This document shows, one piece after another, positions 1-12,225 of a stretch of DNA of 64,000 nt. This DNA is from Lasioglossum baleicum (Eukaryota; Arthropoda; Insecta; Hymenoptera; Halictidae). The position numbers and the translations under genes are program-made. Where the stretch lies: positions 16,546,947 to 16,610,946 of the forward strand of contig NC_134937.1 in NCBI RefSeq assembly GCF_051020765.1, written 5' to 3'. The notes below the pieces were generated by a model. It saw only the letters and a list, made by a program, of their open reading frames with translations, was not told where the DNA came from and searched no databases. Position 1 is the first letter of the stretch. Each line of letters begins with the position of its first letter.

Positions 1-1065
1 AAAGCCGCGGCCATTAATTCTTCTTCGCGGTGATCTTTTACTGCGTCGTAACCGCCCCACGGGCAAGACGAACGCGCGGATATATTCTCGACGGTCTTGT
101 GCGGTTATTTTTTTTTTCATTTCTCTCTCCGCGGAAACACGCGCGGTTCGACGCGGTCCGAGGAGTCGCGGCCGTTAGCCGACGTTAATTGCTCGGCAGA
201 TTTAATTAGCCGGTAAAAGAGCAATCGGCTCTCTCCCCGGAGTCGTTGATTAATTGAGCAAAGAACGGGAAGCTGTTAATCGATAATTAATTTGCGTCAA
301 AAGCTAATGCGCCGGCAGTCGTCGGCCCCTGAGGGATACGGTTGAAATAAAACGGCGCATTCTGTCCCCGGTTAGAGTATCACTTCGACGCCGCCTTGTC
401 AGCAATACGCATTGTTCTCGATATCCATTCCCAATGGAGTGTCGAGGCTCCATCCAATTCCTGGAGCCCCTCTCCATCCTCGACCGAGCCGCTGCTGCTA
501 CCGCTGCTCTACAGCAACCTCTACTCTCCTCGGCCAATCGAGCCTCTCGTTAATGCACCGTCTCTGGAGCGACCGTCACTGAAATCTGCATGGGAAGGCA
601 GTCGAGGGAACTGCTTCCGAGCGGATCCGTTGCTCATATTTCGCGCACGAAGGATAATTAGAAGAGAGAGGAAACAGGAAGCCTTGATTGCCAACGAGAA
701 AAAGGAGCAGGGCTCGACCGAGTGTTTCTCTTTGCTTTCTCTCTTTCACCTGTGCTTCCCGCATTCAGCCTCTCCATTCGAGACAGATTTTTCCTAAATA
801 CCGGGCTGCTTCGAGTTTATAATGACACAAGTGTCGTTTCTCTTATTTTATTCGTACATAGTTTTGCTGTTATCGATCATGAAATTGATGTAAAGTGGAG
901 AATTATATTTTTAGTATTATAATACCTAGCTAGGTTCGAGGATTTATTTTTACTTGTTTAGAAAATTGTGCCAGCTGTACATGCAGAAAAATCTGTGGTC
1001 TAATTTTAATCGATTAAAAAATGTAGCTAACAGAAGAGAAAGGTACCTACATATTAACCATCGAG

Positions 1066-1355
1066 TAAAATGGATAAGTAGAGTAGGCAACCATAGTCAG
1101 ACAAACATTTCAAGATGTAAGAATTACTGGACAGGTATTAAGAATAAAGGATGCATTGGAAATTCACGTAAAATAGGTAAGTAGAATAGGCAATCGTAGT
1201 CAGACAAGCATCTGAAAACTAGTAGAATTGTTGTACCTCTACTGCTATGAAGAAAAATAAATATATTAGAGAACGAATAAAATGGCGAAGTAAAATAAAC
1301 GATCATGGTCGGACAGACATCTAGAGTCTAGCAAGAATTGTTGTACTAACGAACC
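1066..1355. repeat. Diverged tandem repeat, about three units of 103-109 bp
   Basis: Units start near 1066, 1169 and 1278 with TAAAATGG or TAAAATAGG, then a GTAGA(G/A)TAGGCAA-like block, then CAT/CGTAGTCAGACA(A)GCAT. The second and third units both carry AGAATTGTTGTAC. Spacing of 103 and 109 bases with scattered substitutions shows an old tandem array. Confidence 0.7.
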
Positions 1356-4329
1356 ATCACGACCAGACAGGACGATGAATTTCAATTTCTGCTGTATAAG
1401 AAATTATTGTTATCGGAATACGGTTCGAACAAACTTCTATTCCCAATTTTCGTACTCGAATCACGTAGTTTTCTGTCTGTAATTGGCCGTTCACTTTGAT
1501 CGAGTTCGATTTACAAAATATGATTCTAACAATCTCGAGAGCCCCGGGAACCAAATATAATTCCGTTCACTCGACAGAAGAAGGCTCTGAAAGCGGAAAG
1601 CTTTTTCAATTCCCGACGCGATGCTCTTCCTTAATTCAATTACGGTCCATGGAACGCGCACGACAAAACAATGCTCGAAATTTACGGCCGAACCGCGGAA
1701 CGCAGATATCAATCCTCTCGAGCTGCCTCAGCACCAATCACCGAGTCCTCCTCGTGGCTCGTTCGGCGAGGAACTACCTCGAGCAATCTGCATGAAAGGT
1801 AGAGAAGCAGAAGTGCACTCGAGAAACATCGACACGCATCCACCGTTCGGTTACTTTCTGTTTGTCTACCGTGAAAAGCAGCTGAAGAGCAAACAGAACA
1901 GAACGAGAGATGGAGAGACAGAGACAGGCAGCCGTAGAGAAAGAGGAAGGCAGATCCAAGAGACACGCGAAATCATTGATTCCTCGGTAAAATCGTGTTG
2001 AAAAAGGAGAAGCTTTGACGGGGGACTTTAAGACGAAAGGGGGAGAAGAAGAAAAAGAATAATAAAAAGTAGACGAAGAGGAAGGGATGAAAGGGGCGAG
2101 AGGCGTAGCGTTTCACTTGTTCCGAACATAAACTGGAACGGCAGACGTGTCGGTATGAAAATTTCAATCGGCCGGGCTAAAGTGTCGGCGTAGCGACTGT
2201 CGAGGAGGAGACGGCGGCTACGTTGAAGCTGGAGGTGGCTGGTGGTGGAGAAATTCAGGTGGCGGCGGAGGGAACGGCTGAACGGGAAGGGTAAAGTGGC
2301 TCTGGACCGTGCATAGGTGTGCGCTGGTCTCTCTCCGTCCTCTTTCGACCCGTTACCGGCTCGGCTGACGCCGTTTCACAGCCTCCCCCCTCTGGTGGCA
2401 TTCTCTTCTTCTATCGTGCTAGGCCCTAGCCCCCGGCGAACTGCATAATTCATGGCCCTGCTACACAACGACCGCCTCCCCAGCGGACCCTCTTCTAGAG
2501 GACCGACGCCAGCCAGCCAGCCAACCCTTCTCCTGCCTTCACTGCCACCTTCTCTACCTTCAACCTTCCTCCACCTGGCGGGCCAGGGTTAACCTTGGTC
2601 GGCCGCGTTATTGTAACGTCACCGCGTGCGACTCACCGACAACCAGGAGGCCGCTAACTAGCCAGAAGAGTGAGGGAGAGAGAGTGAACGCCGCCCGTAC
2701 TCTCGGATAAAGTTGGCCCCGCGTTCTACGTGCATCCTAATGCGCAGAATGTGGGCGAATATTTCGGCTGAGTTATGAACGACACACACCCCCCCGCCGA
2801 GCCAACCGAGACCTAACGAGAGAAGCACGCCGAGGGCGCTTTGACCGCTCTCGATCGTCCTCGAATACCTCCCATGACAGGGATCAAGAGACCGGGGTAA
2901 TGGATTTTTACGAGTACCACGAGGAACACGGCTCTTCTACACGAAGGGATGCCTTTACATGGACCGCTCCGGCGCGCGTACCTGTCACTTTTTATTCGGC
3001 ATTGTACTCTTCCGATGCTATTTTAGGCTGTCGGTCCACCGAGCCGAGGATACAGGAGGCTGGTGAACGGGTATCGTGAGATCTCGATGGGCACACAATG
3101 GCGGGACCAGTCAGTGAGATGCTCATTCCACTTAGAGATTTTGTAAGGGAACCTTGTGATTTTTAAGTTAATCTGTCAATCTCTGTAAGAAATGTAATCG
3201 TGTGGTTGGGTTGGAAGAGTAAACATTGGGATTAGCGAAAAAATTTTATAACATTGTTCGGAGACATCAGGGGCTGCAATCATTTATTTCGATCTTACAA
3301 TTAGCCATTCAAACACTGTTTCTGTTAAATAAAATAATCCTGAAAAAGGAATAGAATAAAAATGCCACTATTCCTTATTAACATAAACGTTTCCTTGTAC
3401 TTCACAGATTTGAAAACTTCAGCAATCAATGTCGTAAACTTGATACGCTTTAAGAAGCTGGTACAAGAAGACCTCGAAGAATCGTTTCTACATTTTGCGA
3501 TCTCCTTGGGTTTCATTTATTCGTAGCGTCCTATCGCACGTTGACAAACCGCACCAGCGCTCTCTCAGAAGTGTCTCGTTTCTTCGCAGCGAGTTTCGTT
3601 CAGGAATGATTACTCATCCTACAGCCGACTAGCGAAACTTTCCAAATTTCCGTGACTCCGGCGTGATCCTCCGGCCAGAAAAGTACAAATTGCTCCACTT
3701 TATCAGCTGGTACCTCGCGACTGGAGTCTCTTAACCGTCTCACGCGTCGCCGCTTATCAAAACTTCCGTCGCGCGATAATTTAGTGGGTGGAGCGGTTTG
3801 CCAGAGTACATGATTACGAGAAAAAGGCGTGTAGTCGAGCGAAGTAGATCTGAGACAACCTCGCGTCGGATCGTTGAAGAGGACAAGCTGGACGCCGCGC
3901 CGGTTCGACGTTGAATCTTGATTTAGATACCGACCAGGTTGTCGCCGTTAAGTTCCCGGCGGCGGAATCGCGCTTAGGGTGCGAGCTGTTCAGCCTCCTC
4001 GACTGCGTGCTGGCCGATGGAAGACAAAGTGCTGACCCGAAGCTATGCTCGAAATTAATACGAGGCTGGCTCTGGACCGACGATGAACTGGACAGTGTTC
4101 TGGTCGCCTGACTGGAACGAGACGAAGATATCCCGGGGGCTGAACCCGCGACTCGCTCGTTTCCTCCCGTCCTCGTGCATCGGCAGAACAAGAAGAAGAA
4201 GCGTACCGGTTTTCGCGCTGAATAAATGCCGGAGATGCGCTGCCATCTTGGGCTGCCATCGGTTGCGCTCGAAGATAAACATCAGCGCCGGCAGCGTCGA
4301 CCGCGCTAACAGCACACGGTAGTCAAAGG

Positions 4330-5045
4330 GAGCCCTCGTAATTAGCCGTGCTTGCGGCTCTCCTCTTTTTCGCGCTGCGAACGCCGATGCCCACGAGAAT
4401 GCTTGATTACCGCCATTTGTGAACTGTCTGGGAGCCGATCAAAGCTCCGAACCGCGATCACCCGTGAAAAAGCAAAGAGATCTCGCGTCGAACGCTTCCC
4501 TGACTCGACTTGCCTCGATCTTTAACGTTTCCACGCTCCTCTTCTAAATGGCAGCATTTACCGCGCGAAGACCCGTTTGTGCGTCACTTCGTTATCGTGG
4601 AAAGAGAACACCGCCCGTAGAATTTTATAAATTGCATGGATCCTGCTCGTAGCAAATGACATTCTGGGATCAGCGATATTGCTTCTAATTTCATGGAAAG
4701 GTCTGGGTTCAGAGCCCTCGTAATTAGCCGTTCGTAAACGCCGAGAATGCTTGATGGCCGCTATTTGAAAACTGGTCAGCAGCCAATCGAAATGCCGGAC
4801 CGCGATTGTTTCTGAAAAGCATCAGCGTTGAATTGAAGCACAAACGTTGCTTCTGAATCGCACCGTTTACGGGCGCAGACGCGTCTGTGCGTCATATCGG
4901 TACGGTTTTCATTGGTGTTCGCAATCGGGAAATCGTGGAAAGAGGACAGTACCCGTGGGCTTTTGTAAATTTTATGGATCTCGCTCGGAGCAAACGGCAT
5001 ACGTCCGGGACCAGCGATGTTGCTTCTGATTTCACGGAAAGGTCG
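4330..5045. repeat. Tandem duplication, two copies offset by 382 bp
   Basis: GAGCCCTCGTAATTAGCCG occurs at 4330 and again at 4712. Downstream blocks recur in the same order: CGAGAATGCTTGA, a GTGCGTCA block, CGTGGAAAGAG, CAGCGAT-TTGCTTCT and CACGGAAAGGTC/CATGGAAAGGTC (near 4692 and 5032). The copies differ by substitutions and short indels. No conserved reading frame is shared by both. Confidence 0.8.
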
Positions 5046-7301
5046 GCCGTAAAACCTGTTTGTACGTATCTCCGAGGCGACGTACTGCGACGTCAGTACA
5101 CCGGGGAGCGCTCGTTGCATTTCCGGCAAGATACTGTAAAGCGGGAGTGACTCGGTTGACCGCCACCGCCGCTCCGTGGAAATGCTATTTGCGTCTGTAG
5201 GAAAATCCGGAGAGCGACAGCGAGCCCCCGTCCACTTTGCCCCCCCCCCTCCTGATCCCCAGGCCAATCTGAATTTTGACGACGTCGTCAAAGGAGGCCC
5301 CGGTTCGAAAGGCTCCCGCAGTCGAAACGATACGCCGCGGGAATGAAATTAACAAATTGAATTGCCGCGCTCCGGCTTGAGAGCTCGCGAGAGCCCGGCT
5401 CGAGTGCCTTCCGAACGGGTCTTGATTTAAATTATGAGATTCGCCGAGTAGAAACAAACTCGGATGTATATTCGAATAAGTTGATTAACTTTATGAAAAT
5501 TTCCGAGGACCGAGCGGATACTAGGCTACATTATTTCGATCGTTGTTTATCGAACGGCAACGTGACTGACGGGAACTGATTTTTATGACACATTTAGAAC
5601 TAGAAGAGAAAAAAAATTTATTCTTACCGTGTTCGTGTAAATTTCACGCCCAGCACAATCGATAAAAACTGTTTAAAAGGACTGTTTGTATGTGTTTCAT
5701 GTAGCAGTGAATGAACAAAAAAATGTTTATAAAGAATGTACACTTGCTGTCATGGAAGACAAGTTTTTGATTGTGTTGTAATTCATGTAAAGTGGAATTA
5801 ATTTGATAGCAATCGTTTTTAAGCAATAGTGCCAGTCACCGGAAAATCTCGCGGCATCCAAAACGTGCTAATTTTGTTTAGTTTCAGAGGACTGTCGTAG
5901 TAAAAATAACTTTTAATCTATTTATTTTAGTAGGGCTGTTTTAGTGCAACGAACTTTCTCTCGCGTCGTGTGAAAGTTTATTATGCACAAAATGAATTAA
6001 AGTTCCTCCGTGTATTATTTTTACCTCGAAACCACGTTGGCTCAAACTTTACTTTGTTCAAAAACCGACCGTTTAATTCGGAGTTTGTCTTTGCCCTGCG
6101 ATTAAAATACACTGTCGAGAGTTCATTCATCATATATTAATTTCTCCTTAATTAACTAGCTCTTTAAATATCTCATTGAAATTCGGAGATTGTTGCTATT
6201 TTACTTACTGTTTCCCTAATAAGGTTAGTAACGAAATGATGACACACCCCTTCATTTCGAATATTCAAAAACCATAATTCATTAAATATCTGAAATTGGT
6301 TTAGACTAAACACAGGCTATTTTGATATTACACCTATCAATTAAATTGTACGATTTGGACTGCAAATCGTAATCGACTAATGTATTAGGCACAAGATGCA
6401 CGAATTTTTTTTTTAACAAAAAATCCCAACTTTCTGAACGACCGAATAATTAGGAGAAAAGTTTAAAAAACCGTTCGGACGCCGATCGTGCCCATAAAAG
6501 TTGAAGCAAGATCTATAGCTATAGCATATCGAGTCGAATCTGATCCCCGGACCATAAGAGAATCCACGGTGGATTCATAGATCTTCGAGAAACGTTTCCA
6601 TCGAGAATCCCGGAATTAGTTGGAGGAGTTATTACTCGTCGGCTGGCCGAGCAGGGTGAAAGGAAAGAGGTCCCTCCAGCGCACACGTGTTTCCACCTTC
6701 CGCCTTGGCATCCAAGTATTAAAGCGGCGACGGCGGTGTGCGCGCGCGGACCCACCCGCGTCGCGAATTCTCTCTACCGTCGTCGCCGGAGCCATCGTCG
6801 TCGACGTCGACGTCGGGCGTCGGCGTCGCCACGAGAGGGTCTACGAAAATAAGTCGCGGCGCGCCCCGGCAATTACGGGAGGACGACTTCGTTGAGTTTT
6901 AATTTGCCTGGGCACTCGAGGAGCGAGCGCTGCCGCGCGCGCGCTGCCCGGTCTTTCCGCGAACTTGCGCGCAAATTTATGCGGCCGCACGATGGAAACA
7001 GCCGCTCAAAGAACGCCACGCGCGACTAATTCTTTCCACCGGTATCGTAAATCCCCCCCGGGCCGCAAACCGCGCGTTTTCCTGCTGCGGAAACGGACTG
7101 TTTCACCTGAACCGGAATTAAAATTAATTATTCTCAACCCCCCACCCCTGAACAGCGTTCAGAATTTCCTGCGGATTTAGATTTCTGTTTCGTCGAAATC
7201 CTGCCGGTTCTTCGATCAAAAGCTCGTCGCAACAGTCCATTAGTGCCGGTCATTAGCGTCTGGCTACTTGCTGTGATCTAATCGGGAGCTCAGTAGTATT
7301 A

Positions 7302-7824
7302 CAGTAAATCCTCTATAAACGCAAAAGCCCCGGGGAGATTCGTGTGCATTTATTGTAGACGGGACACTATTTTATTTGAGCTTCAAAGGCCGAGCTGAAC
7401 GTAGAGAAGGACAGCATGCCTAAAGAGAGACCGCGCGCGACCGAAACGACTGTGACTCTCCGCGTCTCTTTCTTTCCCATACGCTGTCCTTCCCTGCGCC
7501 CGAAACGGTCATCGTCAATTAAACCACTAAATACAATTGAAATTACATCGTGTTTGGTCTTATTAATCAGAGAAATGTCACAAATATATTGGTGAATGTT
7601 TCATAAAAAGATAAGTAATAATATATATAAAAGAGATTTTATATTGGTATTACATTGTGAGGACGCACGGGCCTTTGAACTGAGCCGACGACTGCGACTC
7701 TCCGTGTCGCATTAGTAGTGGTTCACACCGATATACCAGAGCCAAGATCAAATTACTACAGTGGAGGGGATACTTTTTTGCGTTTACCGTGTACGACCTC
7801 TTTGCGTTTATAGAGGATTTACTG
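7302..7824. mobile_element. Non-autonomous inverted-repeat element with TA target duplication (pogo/mariner type)
   Basis: The left end begins CAGTAAATCCTCTATAAACG. The right end is its inverse complement, giving a 24-base perfect terminal inverted repeat. TA flanks both ends (7300-7301, 7825-7826). The 523-bp interior has no transposase frame. Ends beginning CAGT with TA duplications fit the Tc1/mariner superfamily, pogo-like branch. The assignment to a branch is inference. Confidence 0.8.
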
Positions 7825-10800
7825 TACTAGGATTGTTGTACGAAATGCTGTGGGAGAATCGTGGATTTATGGCGTGACCTTAAATGTAATTTTTTCAGCT
7901 GACGCACTTTCTTGAATCGCACTGTTTTAATCATCTTGATAATCTTACTCGGAGACTGTCCCTTTGTGTCGACCTCGGAGGCAATTAAGAAAGTACTTGT
8001 AAAGTACTCCTCAAGCTTCGTTGATTTTGCAGCAGATAAATTACTATCAGTACCACCATGTGTGTGCTTTCAGATAAAGTACTCGTTTAACAAAAGCTCA
8101 ATTAATTTTGACCGCAAAAAATTCCAAAAGTCACATTTTTTTTCAGATTGTTAACATGACTTCTTAGTTGCACATATGTATTAAAACATAAGCCAAAACT
8201 CGTGGATATATTTATATCGAATGGAATAATAGATTATATCATATGTATGTTTTGTAGAAAGCTCATAAGTGTCTCATGGAGTACAATGTGCATTGGATAT
8301 TTCGGTGGAGGATTCGTGCTCTCGCACTGAACAAGAAAATTATAGTGCAGCGGTTTTCCAGCTGACTGAGAATTATATATTGAAAAACTTGCGGCGCCTG
8401 ATCCGTCGTTTTGGGATTTATCGATGGCGGGTCTCGCTATATTTTTCACGGCAGCGAAGCCACTCGAGGGTGCACGGAAACTAGTTTGGATACAAATTTT
8501 TCGCCTGCGCTCGAGAGTTTCTCGACGAGCTCCGGTTAACGATCCAGAAACGCCGGTAGTGCGGGGGGATGCAATGGTGTACGCTCGTTTATATGCCTGT
8601 ATGCAAGTACTGTGCACCCCCTAAACCCCTTGCCTACCCCGGCCTCCATTACCAGAGCGTGTCTTTTCAAGAAAATCGCGGCTCCTCTATAAAACGACCG
8701 TGCAAACGTTCTCAAGCGCAGAAGAACTTGTTTAATTTTAATTGCATCTAAATTAGGGGCGGGGGTGGACTCGCGCGCTCGACACAGCTGCTTGGAAATT
8801 TACGACTTTCCGGCGTGTAAATATCTTGATACGATTAAATTTCCACAATGCCGTTTCCCATTCATTCTGTTTGCATGCTGCCCTTGTAATTGAAAAATTT
8901 TGTTCTTTGCACCACGCGGTACGAAAACTTCCTTAGAAAAACTTTACTTAAGGACTCGTTTCTGAAAATTTCTTTGCGCCCTTTCGTCCAGCAAACATTA
9001 ATGAATTCACCGAGTTTGCCGTAACGCGCAACGAACGAAGACTTAGGAAAATTATTTCTGTACCGATCGCTCCACTACAAATGTTAACACCTTACATGTC
9101 GAAAGCCTAGACTTTTTAATGGCTGAATTTTCTTTTGAATAATATTTTCAGAAGTTGTAACATTATATCCAACCAAATAATTTACTAGATTGCGAACAAT
9201 ATTAATATCGTTTGTAAATCGTGTTTAAAAGATCGTATTCTAAAAGACTATTAGAAAAGCTGCAATTTTATTATTTGAACCCATTAAATTACACAATAGA
9301 GTAATTTCTAAGAAAGATCATACAAAAAATGCATATACGTCATGCTTATTCCGCAACTGAGCAAGGATTTAAACATAGATGGGTTTTAAATGTTGTCCAT
9401 AACCTCCGAGAAAGTTCACAAAATGAACTTTTCCGGTACCTACAGGGAAGGGTTTATTTCGCAAGTCTGGCTTGTTTTCGAGATCCCTCAAGGCAGTTAT
9501 TTATCGCGGGTTGGTCCGTGGCGTATCAGGTCGTCGAATATGTTAGAAAGAGAGGAATCGGACAACCGAAGGATGACTTATTCAAAGGGAAGGGAAAGGC
9601 GAATACCGTGGAAATGGAGCGTCCAGAGCCGGGCACAAAGGCACTTTATGTGGCTGGTCCGCGGTAAAAGTCGGCGTCCGTGGTGTTTCAGCGGATGAAA
9701 GATGGCAGTGTGCGTATCGTAGGAAGCTAAGAACAAACGAGCCACTAAATCCAGGTGATTTCTCCGTTCCCAGGCAGTATCGCGGGGGTAGATTTACAGG
9801 GGATGTAACATCGGCGCCAATGCTGGAAACAGCGCGCGAACCGTGGTCGGTTTCGACCAGCAACTATAACCCCACCCTCTAGTCGGCCCTATCGGACTCG
9901 ATATACAGTAGATCCGCGATCGAAATTTATAAGAGTCCCGGAACCCTCTAGCTCCCCGAGTGGCTCTAGCTGAATTACGGGGCCGCGAAGAACAGCTCGA
10001 GAAATATAACGAGAAACGAACGTTCGAATCGGGACCGTCTTGCTCCGTAATGATGGCGAACTGGCAACGGGACCCGCTGGTAATCAGACAGGATCGATAT
10101 TAGGGAATCCAACGGTGGGTTAACCGCGACGCGTTCCACGCGGTCCACGTGACCAATGATTAATCATGTGTCACGATAAATCCAAGCAGTCCGGGAACGA
10201 CTCCGTCTGCGACACGGTCCGCAGACTCTCGTGAGTAACTCAAGCACGGATGCACCCTATGACCTTAATTACTGCGTCGACTAATCGATCCTCGGCATTG
10301 TGATCGTGCTATGCCAGACACCAGTACCGACGTAACCGCTTCATGCTGAACGGTATCTTAATTGCCGGTCGGATAATCCGATTCAGCCACTTAATCGATT
10401 ACGCGGCTTCATGGAGCTGTCGCGGACTCATTCACCGAGTATCCGATGGAATTTCCCATTCGGTATGCCGCCGTTCCCCTTGACCTCAAAAACTCCGGGA
10501 ACACTGGTGAAACCTTTCCGGACGACTTCATTAAAATCTCTTTCCACCATGGTTCTCGAAAGAATCGCGCGTTTCGGATTTTTTGGTGTTTGGCGGCCTC
10601 GGCAGCTCGCGATGGCGGCCCGATATACACGGGGGCCGTAACGGGCAAGAAACGCGTCATCGGTTCTGGGATTTTTTCACGGCCCGCTGAATAACGAGGT
10701 ACCCTAAACTTCCCCAGATAAGCATCGCGGAGTAGTCGGTAGTCGGAGAAACTGCCGTTAATTAGCCAAAAAGTGAAGGCTCGCCTGTGCATCCCTCCCC

Positions 10801-12093
10801 CCACCACCTCTTCGGCCACCGTTCGGAGTCTGCTTCGTGCTTTTTTGGATGCGCCACGACGGCACCACCATGAATAAAGTGCAGTCCTCTTTCTCTTCGT
10901 GGCCCACCCTCCATCAGCATCCGCTGCACACCACCTCGTCGAACAGAAGAACAACCAGCCGAAGGTCCCCGCGGCGTTCTCCGTTTCATTCCTTCTCTCT
11001 GTCTCTCTTTCTCTCCGGTTATCTCTGCTCGTCTTCTTCTCCCTTTCTCTTCGCATCTCTATCTCGCTCTCTCTCTCTCGCTATTTCTCTCTTCCACCTC
11101 GCAGCCCGAACTCCCGATCCTAATCTCGATAATGACGCGTAATGGTTGCTGGCGTGAATGTAGCTCTTTGTCCGTGGCTGTTGTACCGGTCGTATATCTG
11201 TCCGGTACAAGAGCCGCGCCATTTCACACCGGCGAAAAGCACGGGGCAGGCCGAAACGGCCGTTTTCAGCCTGTTTTTCTACGCTCGTCGTGGTCCCTCC
11301 TCGTACTCGTGCTCCGAGAACTTACGTTTAATTGCTTCCTACCCCGGACGACCGACGAACCCACGGTTTGCACAATTTTATCGGTTTCTTATTGGTCGTT
11401 CGATGGTTAACCTTTCGACGGGTTAGCGAGCCCGACATGGCGCAGTGCCAACTGTTTGTTTGCCATGGGTTTAACCGGCGAGCACAGGAATTAGTAGCTC
11501 AAACTCTGTGATAAGAGTTTCATTCGTTTGAGAAAGGATGTAACATATGTTTGAAGGAAGAAGCTGATTCAGAGGAATTTCATCTGACACGCGCGAGATC
11601 AATGAATTTTATTATGAATTTTTATGAATTTTTGTTATGACCGTGGACGGGGAATGGAAACTACGCCGCGCAGACAACAAACAAGTATATGAAGTATATG
11701 AACTTCAAAGTTCCGGGTTATGATTTTGAGAGCTGTATTTTAATTATATAGTATGTCAAATATATTGTATTTCAATTATATTGTATTTCAATTACACATC
11801 TGATTAAAATACTGAGTAATTGAATTAATTGAAAGGCTTGAATTATGTAATTCAGTTCCGATGTAATTGACTTACAATGTAATTGAATTAGCACAACTCT
11901 GGTCCATACTTGGCTACTTTCCACTGCGACATAATTATCAATTAGATATTAGAAAAATGATATGTCAAATATGCTTTTTGGCGTGTTTCATCATAGTTCT
12001 TATATAGATTTAAATAATTTGGAATTGTCTTAATTAGATTGTCGAAGGGTCAGACTGTTTTATTGAATAATCGTTTGTGGGTTTTCGTTACAG

Positions 12094-12149
12094 AAGCGGT
12101 TATGAGAGTTCGATGACCACAGGCTAGCCGACCATCCATCGACGCCACC
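12094..12149 (+). other. 5'UTR part of the start-codon exon
   Basis: A pyrimidine-rich tract ending TTCGTTACAG (to 12093) is a good splice acceptor just upstream of the start codon, so this exon probably begins at 12094 with 56 untranslated bases. At least one non-coding exon must then lie further upstream, inside or before the window. I could not place it. Confidence 0.6.
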
Positions 12150-12225
12150 ATGGGCTACCTGCAGACGTGCCTCACCTTCTACCTACTGATCCTCTGCACC
12201 TCCGGAGGACTGTCTATAGACATAT
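12150..12225 (+). CDS. Ddr: Ddr coding exon 1: start codon and signal peptide
   Basis: The ATG sits in GCCACCATGG, a strong initiation context. It opens 25 codons (MGYLQTC..., then a Leu/Ile/Tyr-rich core LTFYLLILC, then TSGGLSIDI) typical of a secretory signal peptide, with likely cleavage around residues 20-22. The exon ends at CATAT before the donor GTGAGT, leaving phase 1. The spare T joins CA of the next exon to make Ser26. No long uninterrupted frame is present here, so the exon is identified by its position, its context and the exact phase match to the DS-domain exon. Confidence 0.85.

Larger units (their letters stand above)
1..12093. other. Non-coding 5' flank or 5'UTR intron
   Basis: No convincing coding exon was found. 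Open frames here lack recognisable domains and run through CpG-rich or GA/CT-rich sequence. The stretch holds CpG-rich blocks (about 2160-2900, 3820-4320, 6640-6990), a tandem repeat at 1066-1355, a 382-bp tandem duplication at 4330-5045, an inverted-repeat element at 7302-7824 and a pyrimidine-rich tract at 10984-11100. A promoter or first non-coding exon of the DDR gene may be present in one of the CpG-rich blocks, but nothing decides which. Confidence 0.6.

Noticed and set aside
4776..5291. 171-codon open frame on the minus strand
   Set aside because: It overlaps the second copy of the tandem duplication, is not kept open in the first copy, and shows no protein-like features.
10409..11056. 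215-codon open frame on the minus strand
   Set aside because: The N-terminal part is Arg/Glu low complexity created by the CT-rich tract at 10984-11056; no domain, no exon structure, and competing frames on the other strand.
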